From Salvia splendens (Eukaryota; Streptophyta; Magnoliopsida; Lamiales; Lamiaceae), in the NCBI RefSeq assembly GCF_004379255.2, contig NC_056033.1:22250209-22314208 (forward strand): 64,000 bases of DNA, given 5' to 3'. The notes under the pieces are model-generated. The model worked only from the letters and a program-made list of their open reading frames with translations, was not told where the DNA came from and did not search any database. Made by a program: the position numbers and the translations under genes. Position 1 is the first letter of the stretch. Each line of letters starts with the position of its first letter. This document shows positions 33,176 to 43,613 of this stretch, one piece after another.

Positions 33176-33750
33176 TCAATATATATCACATTTTGAGTCA
33201 ATATATATCACATTTTGGAGGCCCAAATTGAAGATAAATGATGCATTTTCGTCCAAGTTGGAGCAGCAAAAATGAAGAGTCATTTTTAAGTTACTTTTTG
33301 AGTTAAATAAGTGACTTTAGATGTCCTAAAGTCACACCAATAGTTAGGAGTTACTTTTCACTTATTATGAGTCATTCTAAAGGTCTTAAGTTGTACTAAT
33401 GATATGAGACTTTCAAGAGTCCATTCTAGCCTATAAATAGGCTTGTAAGCATGTCATTTGAGGACATTATTGATCAAATACGAAAATAGAGTTTGTCTTG
33501 TGAGTTGAATTCTCTTTGTAGAGTTTTTCACTTGTTTGGAACTTATCAAGATACTTTGAGCAAGTTCTTGTGGCGTTCAACCATACCGAGGTTCTTGGCT
33601 GATTACATAGCCAACGGGTCGAGGTTTTCCAAGCTCTGGAAGTGGATCAAACCAGATTATCAATCAAGGAAATCCGCTGCCAATCATTATACGTGGGGTT
33701 CTTGGATCAATATATCCAACGGGTCCTTCGTCGTATCCCAATCCATATCA
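33175..33750 (+). repeat. Truncated gypsy LTR, plus orientation
   Basis: About 575 bp of the 770-bp LTR seen intact at 41362-42131. Its 3' terminus (CCATATCA) is exact at 33750. The 5' third is missing and replaced by LINE G, with a 22-bp tandem copy of the GTCAATATATATCACATTTT segment at the break. Its TATA-like TATAAATA is at 33432-33439. Confidence 0.88.
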
Positions 33751-34595
33751 CCAAAATTGGATTTGGATGAAGTCCACTCTTTTGTCTTTGAAGAATGAGA
33801 ACTTGTTGAAAAATTCTTTTGGATTGTTCCCTTCTTCTTCAATTGTCCCTCCACCTTCATGGCCATATGAACCATGTCCTCCAACTCCACATAGTGTTGA
33901 AGCTCTACAATGTTTGCAATCTCCCTATTCAGCCCACATAAGAATCGAGCCATAGTTGCTTCTCTATCTTCTTCAACATTTGCCCCAATCATGGCAATCT
34001 CCATGTCTTTGTAGTACTCATCGACAGATTTAGTACCTTGTTTCATAGATTGTAATTTTTGATACAATTCACGAAAATAATGAGAAGGTACAAATCTCTT
34101 ACGCATTATGCTTTTCATTTCTTCCCAAGTCGAAACCGGTCTTCCTCCATATCGCCTTGTACTAGTTGTCAATTGATCCCACCAAACTATAGCATAGTCA
34201 GCGAATTCAATAGCAGCAAGTCTAACCTTTTTCTCCTCGGAATAGTTGTGACATTCAAAGATGAGATCCACCTTTCTCTCCCACTCCAAATAAGCTTCGG
34301 GGTCACTCCTTCCTTGGAATGTTGGGATCTTCTGTTTGATGCTTCTCAAATCACCATCCACTTCATTTGTACGCCCTCTTCTACCGTTTCCACGTCTCTC
34401 ATTTCGATGCCTATATGAAGCATCATCTTCTCCTCCACTCTCTGCCTCCTCGTTATTATTTTCATTTGTTGCCTGAACTTCTAGCCTCTCCAACCGCCCT
34501 GAAACACTTTCCAGAATCCGTGCAAACCTTGCAAATTGTTGTTGCATGGCTTTCAACGTAGGATCAACTGGAATATGATCGTCAGTAGGATCCAT
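33751..34595 (-). pseudogene. Ty3/gypsy gag, N-terminal part (copy 1)
   Basis: ATG at 34595 (MDPTDDHIPVDPTLKAM). About 282 codons of a retrotransposon Gag with the conserved capsid-like region (FQGRSDPEAYLEWERKVD, YADYAIVWWDQL-like block, MKSIMRKRFVPSHYFREL, RFLCGLNREIANIVEL). It stops at SKSNFG, where the end of a plus-oriented LTR abuts at 33750. The zinc knuckle and protease that follow in copy 2 are absent. Gag forms the virus-like particle; this copy cannot. Confidence 0.88.
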
Positions 34596-35081
34596 CCTCA
34601 CAGTTCACTTGTGTATCACACAAAAAACCTCACAAAACACTCGTGTATATCACTCGTTGGCTTTTACCTCTCCTCAAATAACCTAACCTCTCAAGCCTTT
34701 TACCACTCTTTCTCTTTTGCAAAGAAAACAGAAGTATAAAACAAATCAAGAACAAACAAGAACAAATAGCAATCAACCAACTTTAGCCCTTGAATGAAGG
34801 ATGAAAGGAAATGGTCGAGAAAATGATGTGAAAAATGTATTTGGGTTTTTTTTTTTTTCTGGTTTTTTTGTTTGCTTCTTTTGTAAAGCAAAAAAAGATA
34901 ATGGATAAAAGAAGGTAAAGATGTTTACTATATGTACTTTTTTTATTTTTGGCCCCCTTTTTTTTCTTTTTGCAACAACTAGATAAAATGAAGATAAAGT
35001 TGTGCTAGCCTTTCTCACTTTTTTTTTCGATTTTTTTTTTGAAACTAAGATATGAATGTAAGGTAAAGCTAAGAATAGATC
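34596..35081 (-). other. Gypsy leader (untranslated), copy 1, part 1
   Basis: Non-coding, AT-rich, with T- and A-runs near 34840-35040, between gag and the RBP45 insertion. The leader continues at 36687-36710 up to the primer site. The last 17 bases (AAAGCTAAGAATAGATC, 35065-35081) are the left target duplication of the RBP45 retrocopy. Confidence 0.8.
35065..35081 (+). repeat. Left target-site duplication of RBP45 retrocopy 1
   Basis: AAAGCTAAGAATAGATC, repeated at 36687-36703. Confidence 0.92.
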
Positions 35082-35137
35082 CTTTCAAACCCCCCAATTT
35101 TGCCGTGGTTTGAATTAGGGTTTAGCTCCAGCCGAGA

Positions 35138-36310
35138 ATGATGCAGCAGCCAGGAGGAATGGCGCCACAACCTATGGGGATGGATCAGCAACAGCCCCAT
35201 CAGCAGCAGTGGATGACCATGCCACCGCAGCCTCCTCACGTCTGGCCTCAGCAGCAGCAGCAACAACAGCACTACGGTGCGCCGCAAACCAACGCAGCTG
35301 CTGGTGGCGCCGCCGACGAGGTTCGATCTCTATGGATTGGAGACCTTCAGTTCTGGATGGACGAGAACTATCTCACATCCTGCTTCTACAACTCTGGCGA
35401 GCTAGTATCTGCTAAGGTGATTCGCAACAAGCAAACTGGCCAATCTGAGGGGTATGGCTTCCTGGAGTTCAGGAGTCATGGTTCTGCTGAAAGTATATTG
35501 CAACAATATAATGGTGCACTGATGCCTAATGCTGAACAGAGCTTCCGACTGAACTGGGCTAGTCTTGGTGCGGGAGATAAGCGTGCAGATGACTCTCCTG
35601 AGTACACAATTTTTGTGGGAGATTTGGCTGGGGATGTTACAAATTATGTCCTGCAGGAAACGTTTAAGGTTGTCTACCAATCTGTTAAGGGTGCAAAAGT
35701 TGTTATAGATAGAGTCACTGGACGCTCGAAGGGCTATGGATTTGTTAAGTTTGGGGATGAGAGAGAGCAACAGCATGCTATGAGTGAAATGAACGGTGTT
35801 CTCAGTTCTACTAGGCCCATGCGGATTGGGCCTGCAGCTAACAAAAAACCTATGAATGCACCAACTCAGAACGCTTCATTTCAAAATCCTCAAGGAACTC
35901 AGGGTGAAAGTGACCCCAATAATACAACAATATTTGTTGGCGGTCTAGATTCCAACGTGACGGACGACCATTTGAGACAAGTATTCTCACAGTATGGTGA
36001 TGTGGTACATGTGAAAATACCAGTTGGAAAGCGTTGTGGATTTGTTCAGTTTTCTGATAGGTCCTGTGCTGAGCAAGCTTTAGCAAACTTAAATGGGACT
36101 CTGCTAGGAGGGGAGAACATCCGTCTTTTGTGGGGACGCAGTCCTTCGAACAAGCAGACTCAGCAAGATCAAAACCAGTGGGGAGGGGGTGCTTATTATG
36201 GGTACACGCAGGGGCATGAGGTGCAAGGTGGATTTGCTCCACCACAAGACCCAAACATGTATTATGGAGGCTATCCTGGATATGCAAACTATCAACAGCC
36301 GCAACAGTGA
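35138..36310 (+). CDS. RBP45: RBP45/RBP47-type RNA-binding protein, intact retrogene
   Basis: Open for 390 codons from ATG 35138 (MMQQPGGMAPQPMG) to TGA 36308-36310, close to the usual length of plant RBP45 proteins. The N-terminal 60 residues are Gln- and Pro-rich. Three RRMs follow: RRM1 about 64-143 (SLWIGDL, EGYGFLEF), RRM2 about 155-235 (IFVGDL, KGYGFVKF), RRM3 about 277-350 (IFVGGL, RCGFVQF). The Tyr/Gly-rich tail is PPQDPNMYYGGYPGY. Family members are nuclear poly(A)/U-rich RNA-binding proteins related to yeast Nam8. No introns are visible, and the copy lies between retroposition repeats. It is therefore a retrocopy, not the parental gene. No disabling change is seen. Whether it is expressed is unknown. 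Confidence 0.9.
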   Translation: MMQQPGGMAPQPMGMDQQQPHQQQWMTMPPQPPHVWPQQQQQQQHYGAPQTNAAAGGAADEVRSLWIGDLQFWMDENYLTSCFYNSGELVSAKVIRNKQTGQSEGYGFLEFRSHGSAESILQQYNGALMPNAEQSFRLNWASLGAGDKRADDSPEYTIFVGDLAGDVTNYVLQETFKVVYQSVKGAKVVIDRVTGRSKGYGFVKFGDEREQQHAMSEMNGVLSSTRPMRIGPAANKKPMNAPTQNASFQNPQGTQGESDPNNTTIFVGGLDSNVTDDHLRQVFSQYGDVVHVKIPVGKRCGFVQFSDRSCAEQALANLNGTLLGGENIRLLWGRSPSNKQTQQDQNQWGGGAYYGYTQGHEVQGGFAPPQDPNMYYGGYPGYANYQQPQQ

Positions 36311-36681
36311 TATGCTGGAGAGCAGTCGGAGCTTGTGCCTTGCTGAGTGGCTTATTATGTGATATTGCCAAGTTGGATTCGACTTACTATTATCTAATAA
36401 TATTTGGTGCTATTTTTCTGTTGGTTTTGTTGACCCTTTTCCCCCACGGATTTGGAGGTTTTCTTAGTAAACTACATGTATAATTGTAGTTCTTGATCAT
36501 GTTTGGAATGAATCGGTTGCATATCAATCGCTTGCCTTAGTTTTGAGCTGTGCTGTTTTTGCTGAACTGCTGAAATGAACATGCTGCGGCAAATTCTTGT
36601 AATGCTATTGCTTAAAGTGATGATTATTCAGTTATTGAACTAATATCCAGATATAAAATCAAAATCTACCTTGTTTTTTTT
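36311..36681 (+). other. 3' UTR of RBP45 retrocopy 1
   Basis: AT-rich non-coding sequence ending in a T run and 8 A; matched nearly base for base after copy 2 (58674-59045). Confidence 0.8.
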
Positions 36682-36686
36682 AAAAA

Positions 36687-36703
36687 AAAGCTAAGAATAG
36701 ATC
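36687..36703 (+). repeat. Right target-site duplication of RBP45 retrocopy 1
   Basis: AAAGCTAAGAATAGATC, matching 35065-35081. Confidence 0.92.
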
Positions 36704-36710
36704 AATACCA

Positions 36711-36727
36711 GATGGCTCGTGATACCA
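36711..36727 (-). promoter_or_regulatory. Gypsy primer-binding site (initiator-Met tRNA type)
   Basis: On the minus strand TGGTATCACGAGCC lies two bases inside the LTR end. It resembles the TGGTATCAGAGC primer site used by many plant LTR elements, with one extra C. It fixes the LTR boundary and the element orientation. Confidence 0.75.
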
Positions 36728-36729
36728 AA

Positions 36730-37501
36730 TGATATGGTTTGGGATAGGACGAAGGACCCGTTGGATATATTGATCCAAGAACCCCACGTATAAGGTTTGG
36801 CAGCGGACTCCCTTGATTGATAATCTGGTTTGATCCACTTCCAGAGCTTGGAAAACCTCGACCCGTTGGCTATATGATCAGCCAAGAACCTCGGTATGGT
36901 TGAACGCCACAAGAACTTGCTCAAAGTATCTTGATAAGTTCCAAACAAGTGAAAAACTCTACAAAGAGAATTCAGCTCACAAGACAAAGTCTATTTTCGT
37001 ATTTGATCAATGGTGTCCTCAAATGACATGCTTACAAGCCTATTTATAGGCTAGAATGGGCTCTTGAAAGTCTCATATCATTAGTACAACTTAAGACCTT
37101 TAGAATGACTCATAATAAGTGAAAAGTAACTCCTAAACTATTGGTGTGACTTTAGGACATCTAAAGTCACTTATTTAACTCAAAAAGTAACTTAAAAATG
37201 ACTCTTCATTTTGGTTGCTCCAACTTGGACGAAAATGCATCATGTATCTTCAATTTGGGCCTCCAAAATGTGATATATAGTGACTCAAAACTTCATGCAT
37301 TGGGCTGCCCACTAACTTGAATAATATTCACCATTTGGCCCAATGTAGATTGGTCTTGGAATTGGGCTTTTACTTCATCAACTAAAAGCATCATGGACTC
37401 CTTTTATCTTCTTAGCTCTAGCTCTTGTAATTGGTCCACTTTGAATGAACAATGGATCCATCTTCTTGTCCTTGTAGATCAGCTTGGGTGTAGCTCCATC
37501 A
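36730..37501 (-). repeat. Gypsy 5' LTR, copy 1 (772 bp)
   Basis: Bounded by TGATGGAG (minus strand, at 37501) and CCATATCA (at 36730), TG...CA ends. Almost the same as the solo LTR at 41362-42131. The TATA-like TATAAATA is at 37041-37048 on the minus strand. The first third encodes GPITRARAKKIK, normally the polyprotein C-terminus. The outer flank (CGAGT) is gag sequence. Confidence 0.9.
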
Positions 37502-37530
37502 CGAGTAGAAGTAGAAATACCTTTTACCCT
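37502..37530 (-). pseudogene. Short gypsy gag fragment flanking the LTR
   Basis: Matches the gag stretch at 54241-54280 (encoding GKGISTSTR) on the same strand. It is wedged between the LTR and LINE K, and suggests the LTR element sat inside another gypsy copy. Confidence 0.7.
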
Positions 37531-40434
37531 TCTCCCGCGATGATTGGGGTATGAAGGATTTGTGTGATAACCTCTTGTGGCATTCCAGCCTGGTTGTGAA
37601 GTTTGACGTAACTTAGCCTCATCCCAAGTTCCACCCCCAATGTAGTCCGAGACCTTGGCCGATGAGGCGCCCCTATCGTCAAGGCAGATCTCGCGAAGGG
37701 GAGATTCACCAAGCCAAATGTCATCCCAAAAGTAGGCATCGCCCTGACCGATCACCCATCTAATGTGAGGATTTGCTTGATTTCTCACTTTCATTAGCCG
37801 CTTCCATGTCGGGCTACTTCTCCCCGAAGGGGAGGCCGCAAGGGGGGAGTTTTTATGACAATACTTGGCCTTCATGTATCTAGCCCAAAGGGAATTTTGC
37901 TCCCGGAACCTCCACCAAAGTTTGATACAGAAGGCCCGGAGGACTTCTTTGGTCTTACGAATAATGCCGAGACCCCCTTCAGGGGTGGGGAGGCAGATCT
38001 GATCCCACCCAATCCAATCTGTCTTTTTTCTCTCTGTTGACGATCCCCAGAAAAATCGGGCCATCTGCTGATCCAATTGCTTAAGGGCCACGGATGTTGG
38101 TTCAATGGCCTGGAAAATGTGCAGCGGCACCGCTTCAAGTGTGCTTTGGAGTAGTGTAAGCCTACCTCCAAAGGAGAGGTGTCGATGAGCCCACCCCGAG
38201 ATTCGTGCAGCAATCTTTTCCCGAAGGAACATAAACATATCTGTACGTTTGACACCACGATAAATAGGAACTTCAAGGTACAAAAATAGGAAAGTACCAC
38301 GTGCGAAGCCTCCTTCATTTTGTATAATGTTGGCGCACCCTTCATGTTTTTCGTCAATGTAGAAGTTGCTTTTTGCCAAGTTAATCTGCTGCCCGGAAAC
38401 CCCGGCATATGTCTCGAAGCAAGTCCGCAGGCGCCTAAGAGGTCCCTCCGCTACTTGTGTGAATATCACAATGTCATCGGCGTAGGCGAGGTGGCTTATT
38501 TTCATGCAGTGTCGGAGATATTGGATCTCCCTGTCTGAGGCCACGGGTGGACTTAAAGAACCCGGAGGGGGCGCCATTGACCAGCACCGAGAACCAACAC
38601 GAGCCCACACATCTCTCAATCAAAGAGACCCACGGGGCCGGGAAACCCATCTGGTGTAGCACTTTCAAAAGAAAGGGCCATTGTACTCGGTCGTAGGCCT
38701 TAGCCATATCGATTTTTACCGCGACATTAGGGGCCGGCGCACATCTCGAGAGCTCATGGAACATCTCCTGTGCCAAAAGGACATTATCATTGAGGAGCCG
38801 TCCCTTCACAAATCCACTCTGGTTTGGTGAGATAACCATAGGGATGAGCGAAGTCATTCTCTTTGACATTAACTTTGTGATAATCTTGTTGACGACGTTG
38901 CACAGGCTAATGGGGCGGTAGTCTCTCCACGACTCCGGCACAAGCTTTTTTGGATGAGGACAATGCTTGTGACAGTGACGCTACGTGGGAGGTAGGCACC
39001 CCCCGAAGAATTGGCCTATAGCCGCCACCACGTCCGGCCCAACCGTCGCCCAACAGGCCTGGTAGAACAAGGCCGTGAAACCATCCGGCCCTGGGGCACT
39101 GTCCCCGGAGATGTCAAAAACAGCCTTTTTAACTTCCTCTGCGGATGGGGGGTCGGGGAGAGCAGCCACTTCATCCAAGGGTGGGAGTTGATGGATCAAA
39201 TTAAGGTCTGGCTCGGACAAAGTGAGGGGCCTCGGGGCCAGGAGGTCTTGGAAGAACTCCACTGCCGAACTTCTTATCTCCATTTCGTCCAAGATCTCCC
39301 GGCCGCCCACATTGATCTTGTGGATGCGCATGCGGATCCTTTTTTGTTTGACCCAACTTTGGTAAAATTTAGTATTCTTGTCGCCCTCCCCTAGCCGTCT
39401 TAGGGTAGCCTTTTGTCGCCAGAAGTCCTCCTCCATTTTAAGGAGTCGAATGTACTCGGCAATGCATCTATTGATCTCTGTCCTGTTCTCCGGGGTTGGC
39501 CTTTCTTCGAAATCGCTTTGGGCCAGTGCGATTTTTACCTCCATATCCCTGAGGTTGTTATGGATGTTCCCAAAGGTCTCCTTGTTCCACACCTTTAGGA
39601 TTCTCTTTAGTCGAGCAAGTTTGATTTGGAAATTGAGGAGGCCTTCGGACTCCGTCGGTTGGCTCCAATCTCCCCGAACAAGGTCCTCAAATCCCTCATG
39701 CCTAACCCACATGTTTTGGAACCTGAATGGCCTACCCCCGCTGTTGTTGCTTGTCACTTTGCATCTTACCAACACAGGCCTGTGGTCCGAGGCAATCCGG
39801 GGCAGGTTCGTCACCCGAGTAGTTTCCAAGGTTTGTGCCCATCGTTCGTTCACAAGGATTCTATCCAATCTTTCAAAAAGGCCATTCTTGGCCCACGTGA
39901 ACTCCGACCCATCAAATCCCGGGTCTAGTATCCTGCAGTCCTCAATGGCCTCCGCAAAGTCCACCATTTCAGCTTGGCGGTTTGTGTCACTCCCTACTCT
40001 GTCTCGCGGATGGAGAATGGTATTGAAGTCCCCTCCAATCATCCAGGGTGTACCCTCCAAAAGTATAGAGCACTCCCTCAATTCATCCCATAAATGAAGT
40101 CGTTTGTCCTCGTGCATTTTGCGTAAATCGCCGAGACACACAAGTGGCTAGCAAGGCGAGGAGATCCAAAGCGGCCGGATAGGGCCTGATCCGTATCTCT
40201 CTCGGCCACGAAGCTGGCCCCTTCCTCAACAAACACCCAGATCTTCCCATTTCTATTCGAGCCTTGGAAAGCCAGCCCCAAAGCCTTTGAGAACTTCTCC
40301 GGGTTAGGGCTTGTGAGCGGCTCCATTATTGCAAGAAAGTGAATATTATGAGTCTTAATTAATCTTTTAAGAACATTTTGGGTAGGCGCGTTAGCAACTC
40401 CCCTAACGTTCCAAAACATAAAGTTGACAGACAT
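37531..40434 (-). pseudogene. LINE K ORF2: endonuclease and reverse transcriptase (broken)
   Basis: ATG at 40434 (MSVNFMFWNVRGVANAPTQ). A frameshift near 40100-40140 splits the endonuclease. The frame 40141-38981 then carries GGDFNTIL, FERLDRIL, ASDHRPVL (usual ASDHGPVL) and the linker. An extra C near 39000 and a lost G near 38950 shift the frame before DYRPISLCNV. About 110 bp between GLRQGDPISP and the YADD region are deleted; the same deletion is in J, so it predates the duplication. YADD lies near 38480. The last frame runs through the gag fragment and into the LTR to 37378. Confidence 0.85.
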
Positions 40435-40436
40435 GA

Positions 40437-41134
40437 TTAATGGGGAAGTATCTTACCCGGTGACCGTGAGAGGTCCCCCTGAAATTCCTCCATTCGTAGT
40501 CTTTCCTCTCCTAGGCATTCCTCCTCATGCATGAGCATGGGATCTTCCCCATCGGCAAAAGGGATGGTTCGGGGAATCCCCTCTTTATCTCCATCCCCCT
40601 CCAGTTCATCATCATCTTCTAAGAAATCTTCATTCTCCATGAGAGAATAGTATTGGTTGGAGCTTAGGACATTTCGGGCTGCTTGGGACCCTCGGCCCCT
40701 TGCCGCTCCCCGTGCGCCCCCTCTCCAACAAGTGAACGCTCCTCGTCGTGAGGGCGTGTACCTGTTCGTGGCTCCATGGAATTCACCGCCACGATGGGTA
40801 GAGCTAGCAAGCACTCCGACGGTTTTATCGAAGGTTTCTCGGCCATAGGAACTCTCACCACCTTCATGGACGCTTGCAACCGGAGCCAGGTCAAAGTTAC
40901 CATGCACTTCGCCCATGATGTCCTGACCCGACCACTCCCTCGGCTCAGAGCCATTAGCCGAGGATCCGGCCTTTGGCTGCCCCTTCGACCCTTTGTTTTT
41001 CTTTTGATGTTTCCACTCGTTAGTGCTAGCCATTTCCTTTGGTTGTTCCGTTTTGTCCCTTCCCCCTTGACTCTCATGGTGTGGCTGTCTCGGTGTTACA
41101 TTATTGTAATTCCTCTTCGGGGGACGCTCAACAT
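40437..41134 (-). pseudogene. LINE K ORF1, C-terminal part
   Basis: Open frame encoding the region after the zinc knuckle (ERPPKRNYNNVTPRQPHHES) to the ORF1 end, stop TAA at 40437-40439, two bases before the ORF2 ATG. The frame continues upstream into gypsy sequence past the junction, so its apparent start has no meaning. Confidence 0.8.
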
Positions 41135-41361
41135 TGCACCTTTGAATGAAATTGTGAAAAAAGATGTTTGTTTTTATTGGGGAGAAAAACAAGAGCATGC
41201 TTTTAATCTCCTTAAAGAAAAATGTACAACTGCACCAATTCTTTCTTTGCCTAACTTTGATAACACGTTTGAGCTTGAATGTGATGAATCTGGAGTAGGC
41301 ATAGGAGCTGTTTTTGTTGCAGGATGGAAAGCCAATCACTTACTTTAGCGAAAAGTTGAAA
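41135..41361 (+). pseudogene. Gypsy pol fragment: start of RNase H (plus strand)
   Basis: Encodes [19 protein letters not shown] and ELECDESGVGIGA, the N-terminal part of the Ty3/gypsy RNase H with its first catalytic Asp. It has a frameshift after VFVAG and is cut at KLK by the solo LTR. It continues at 42132. Confidence 0.85.
41357..41361 (+). repeat. Left 5-bp target duplication of solo LTR
   Basis: TGAAA, repeated at 42132-42136. Confidence 0.9.
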
Positions 41362-42131
41362 TGATATGGATTGGGATACGACGAAGGACCCGTTGGATAT
41401 ATTGATCCAAGAACCCCACGTATAATGATTGGCAGCGGATTTCCTTGATTGATAATCTGGTTTGATCCACTTCCAGAGCTTGGAAAACCTCGACCCGTTG
41501 GCTATGTAATCAGCCAAGAACCTCGGTATGGTTGAACGCCACAAGAACTTGCTCAAAGTATCTTGATAAGTTCCAAACAAGTGAAAAACTCTACAAAGAG
41601 AATTCAACTCACAAGACAAATTCTATTTTCGTATTTGATCAATGATGTCCTCAAATGACATGCTTACAAGCCTATTTATAGGCTAGAATGGACTCTTGAA
41701 AGTCTCATATCATTAGTACAACTTAAGACCTTTAGAATGACTCATAATAAGTGAAAAGTAACTCCTAACTATTGGTGTGACTTTAGGACATCTAAAGTCA
41801 CTTATTTAACTCAAAAAGTAACTTAAAAATGACTCTTCATTTTTGCTGCTCCAACTTGGACGAAAATGCATCATTTATCTTCAATTTGGGCCTCCAAAAT
41901 GTGATATATATTGACTCAAAACTTCATGCATTGGGCTGCCCACTAACTTGAATAATATTCACCATTTGGCCCAATGTTGAATGGTCTTGGAATTGGGCTT
42001 TTATTTCATCAACTAAAAGCATCATGGACTCCTTTATCTTCTTAGCTCTAGCTCTTGTAATTGGTCCACTTTGAATGATTAATGGATCCATCTTCTTGTC
42101 CTTGTTGATCAGCTTGGGTGTACCTCCATCA
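41362..42131 (-). repeat. Solo gypsy LTR (770 bp) with perfect TGAAA duplication
   Basis: Complete TG...CA LTR in minus orientation inserted in the RNase H codons of a plus-strand gypsy fragment. TATA-like box at 41673-41680 (minus strand). The 5-bp duplication and lack of internal sequence show an insertion followed by LTR-LTR recombination. It defines the true LTR ends and shows that the GPITRARAKK codons (about 42030-42070) lie inside the LTR. Confidence 0.95.
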
Positions 42132-43613
42132 TGAAAGGAGCTCAATTGAACTATCCAATGTATGACAAGGAGTTATATGCTTTGGTTAGAGCTTTGGAAA
42201 CATGGCAGCATTACTTGTGGCCTAGAGAGTTTGTAATTCATACGGATCATGAATCTCTCAAGTACTTGAAAGGTCAAGGTAAGCTTAGCAAGAGACATGT
42301 TAAGTGGGTGGAATTCATTGAATCATTTCCCTATGTAATCAAATACAAAAAGGGAAAAGAAAACATTGTGGCTGATGCATTGTCTCGGAGGTATATTTTG
42401 ATCACTACTTTGAGTTCTAAGTTGCTTGGTTTTGAGTCGATTAAGGAAATGTATGATAATGACCCGGACTTTTCTTCTATCTATTTAGCTTGTGAGCATT
42501 CCTAAAGGTTCTGTGCGTAAATTGCTTGTACGTGAAGCTCATGGTGGTGGTTTAATGGGGCATTTTGGAGTCCATAAGACAATGGATGTTTTGCATGAAC
42601 ATTTCTTTTGGCCTAAAATGCGTGTAGATGTTGAAAGAATTTGTAAAAGATGCATAACTTGCATGCAAGCCAAGTCTAAAATCACACCCACATGGTTTGT
42701 ACAAACCGTTACCAATTCCTATTGCACCTTGGGAGGATATTTCAAGGGACTTTGTCATTGGTTTGCCAAGAACAAACAGAGGTAGAGATTCAGTTTTTGT
42801 GGTTGTTGTTGATAGGTTTTTCAAAAATGGCACATTTTATTCCATGTCACAAAACTGATGATGCATCTCATATTGCTGATTTGTTATTTAAAGAAATTGT
42901 CCGTTTGCATGGTGTTCCTAGATCAATTGTGAGTGATCGAGATGCTAAATTTGTAAGTCATTTTTGGCGTGTGTTGTGGAATAAGTTGGGAACTAAACTC
43001 ATGTTTTCTACTACTTGTCATCCACAAACTGATGGACAAACTGAAGTAGATAATAGGACTTTGTCTCAATTACTACCAACTTTAGTTAAAAAGAACTTGA
43101 AAAGTTGGGAGGAATGCTTACCTTTTGCTGAATTTCTTTATAATCGAAGTGTTCATTCTGCTACTAACTTTTCTCCATTTGAAGTTGTGTATGGTTTTAA
43201 TCCATTGAGTCCACTAGATTTGATTCCAATACCTATTGAAGAACGTGCAAGTCTTGATGGAAAAGCTAAGGCTAAAATGGTGAAAAGATTGCATGAAAGG
43301 GTAAGACTCAACATTGAAAAGAGGACAGAACAATATGCAAAGCAAGCCAACAAGGGTCGGAAACAAGTCATCTTTGAGCCGGGAGATTGGGTTTGGTTGC
43401 ATATGAGAAAGGAGAGATTTCCTTCGAAAAGAAAGCCCAAGTTGCAGCTAAGAGGAGATGGACCATTCCAAGTGATTGCAAATCAATGATAATGCTTACA
43501 AACTAGACTTACCTGGTGAGTTTAATGTAAGTGCTACTTTCAATGTTTCTGATTTATCTCCTTATGTTGGCGAATTAGATTCGAGGACGAATCCTCTTGA
43601 AGAAGAATGGACT
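42132..43613 (+). pseudogene. Gypsy pol fragment: RNase H and integrase (plus strand)
   Basis: Resumes at [21 protein letters not shown] and [19 protein letters not shown], the rest of RNase H. Then comes integrase: the HHCC zinc finger (HGGGLMGHFGVHKTMDVLH, CKRCITC), and the core with [22 protein letters not shown] and [12 protein letters not shown] (D,D,E). The C-terminal region is [20 protein letters not shown], ending SDLSPYVGELDSRTNPLEEE. Frameshifts occur near 42490, 42720-42830 and 43480. No chromodomain is seen. Confidence 0.88.

Larger units (their letters stand above)
35082..36686 (+). mobile_element. Retroposed RBP45/47 cDNA (processed copy 1)
   Basis: Intronless copy with 5' UTR, whole coding region, a 3' UTR of about 370 nt and a short A run (36682-36689), bounded by 17-bp direct repeats of the gypsy leader. 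These are the marks of a messenger copied and inserted by LINE machinery. It lies in the leader of a gypsy element, opposite in strand. Confidence 0.9.
33751..40420 (+). repeat. Large direct duplication, copy 1
   Basis: About 6.67 kb matching 54332-62781 in order and orientation (gag start, leader, RBP45 retrocopy, LTR, gag remnant, LINE). After removing LINE H and its duplication the lengths agree to within a few bases. Confidence 0.9.
37531..41134 (-). mobile_element. LINE K, truncated at both ends
   Basis: Minus-strand LINE of the D/B subfamily, from after the RT thumb back to the ORF1 zinc-knuckle region. It has no 3' UTR or tail: the 3' side joins the gag fragment through a TTCTC microhomology, and the 5' side joins plus-strand gypsy RNase H near 41135. 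The same element (J) sits in the duplicate block at 59895. Confidence 0.88.

Noticed and set aside
33493..33798. Small open frame in the LTR (MSCELNSLCRVFHLF), repeated at four LTR copies
   Set aside because: It recurs only because the LTR recurs, has no known domain, and runs over the LTR boundary in one copy. Left as LTR sequence.
35138..36310. RBP45 as a gene captured and carried by the gypsy element
   Set aside because: The insert has its own target duplication and A run within the leader, so it was inserted by LINE-type retroposition after the element arrived, not transduced by it.
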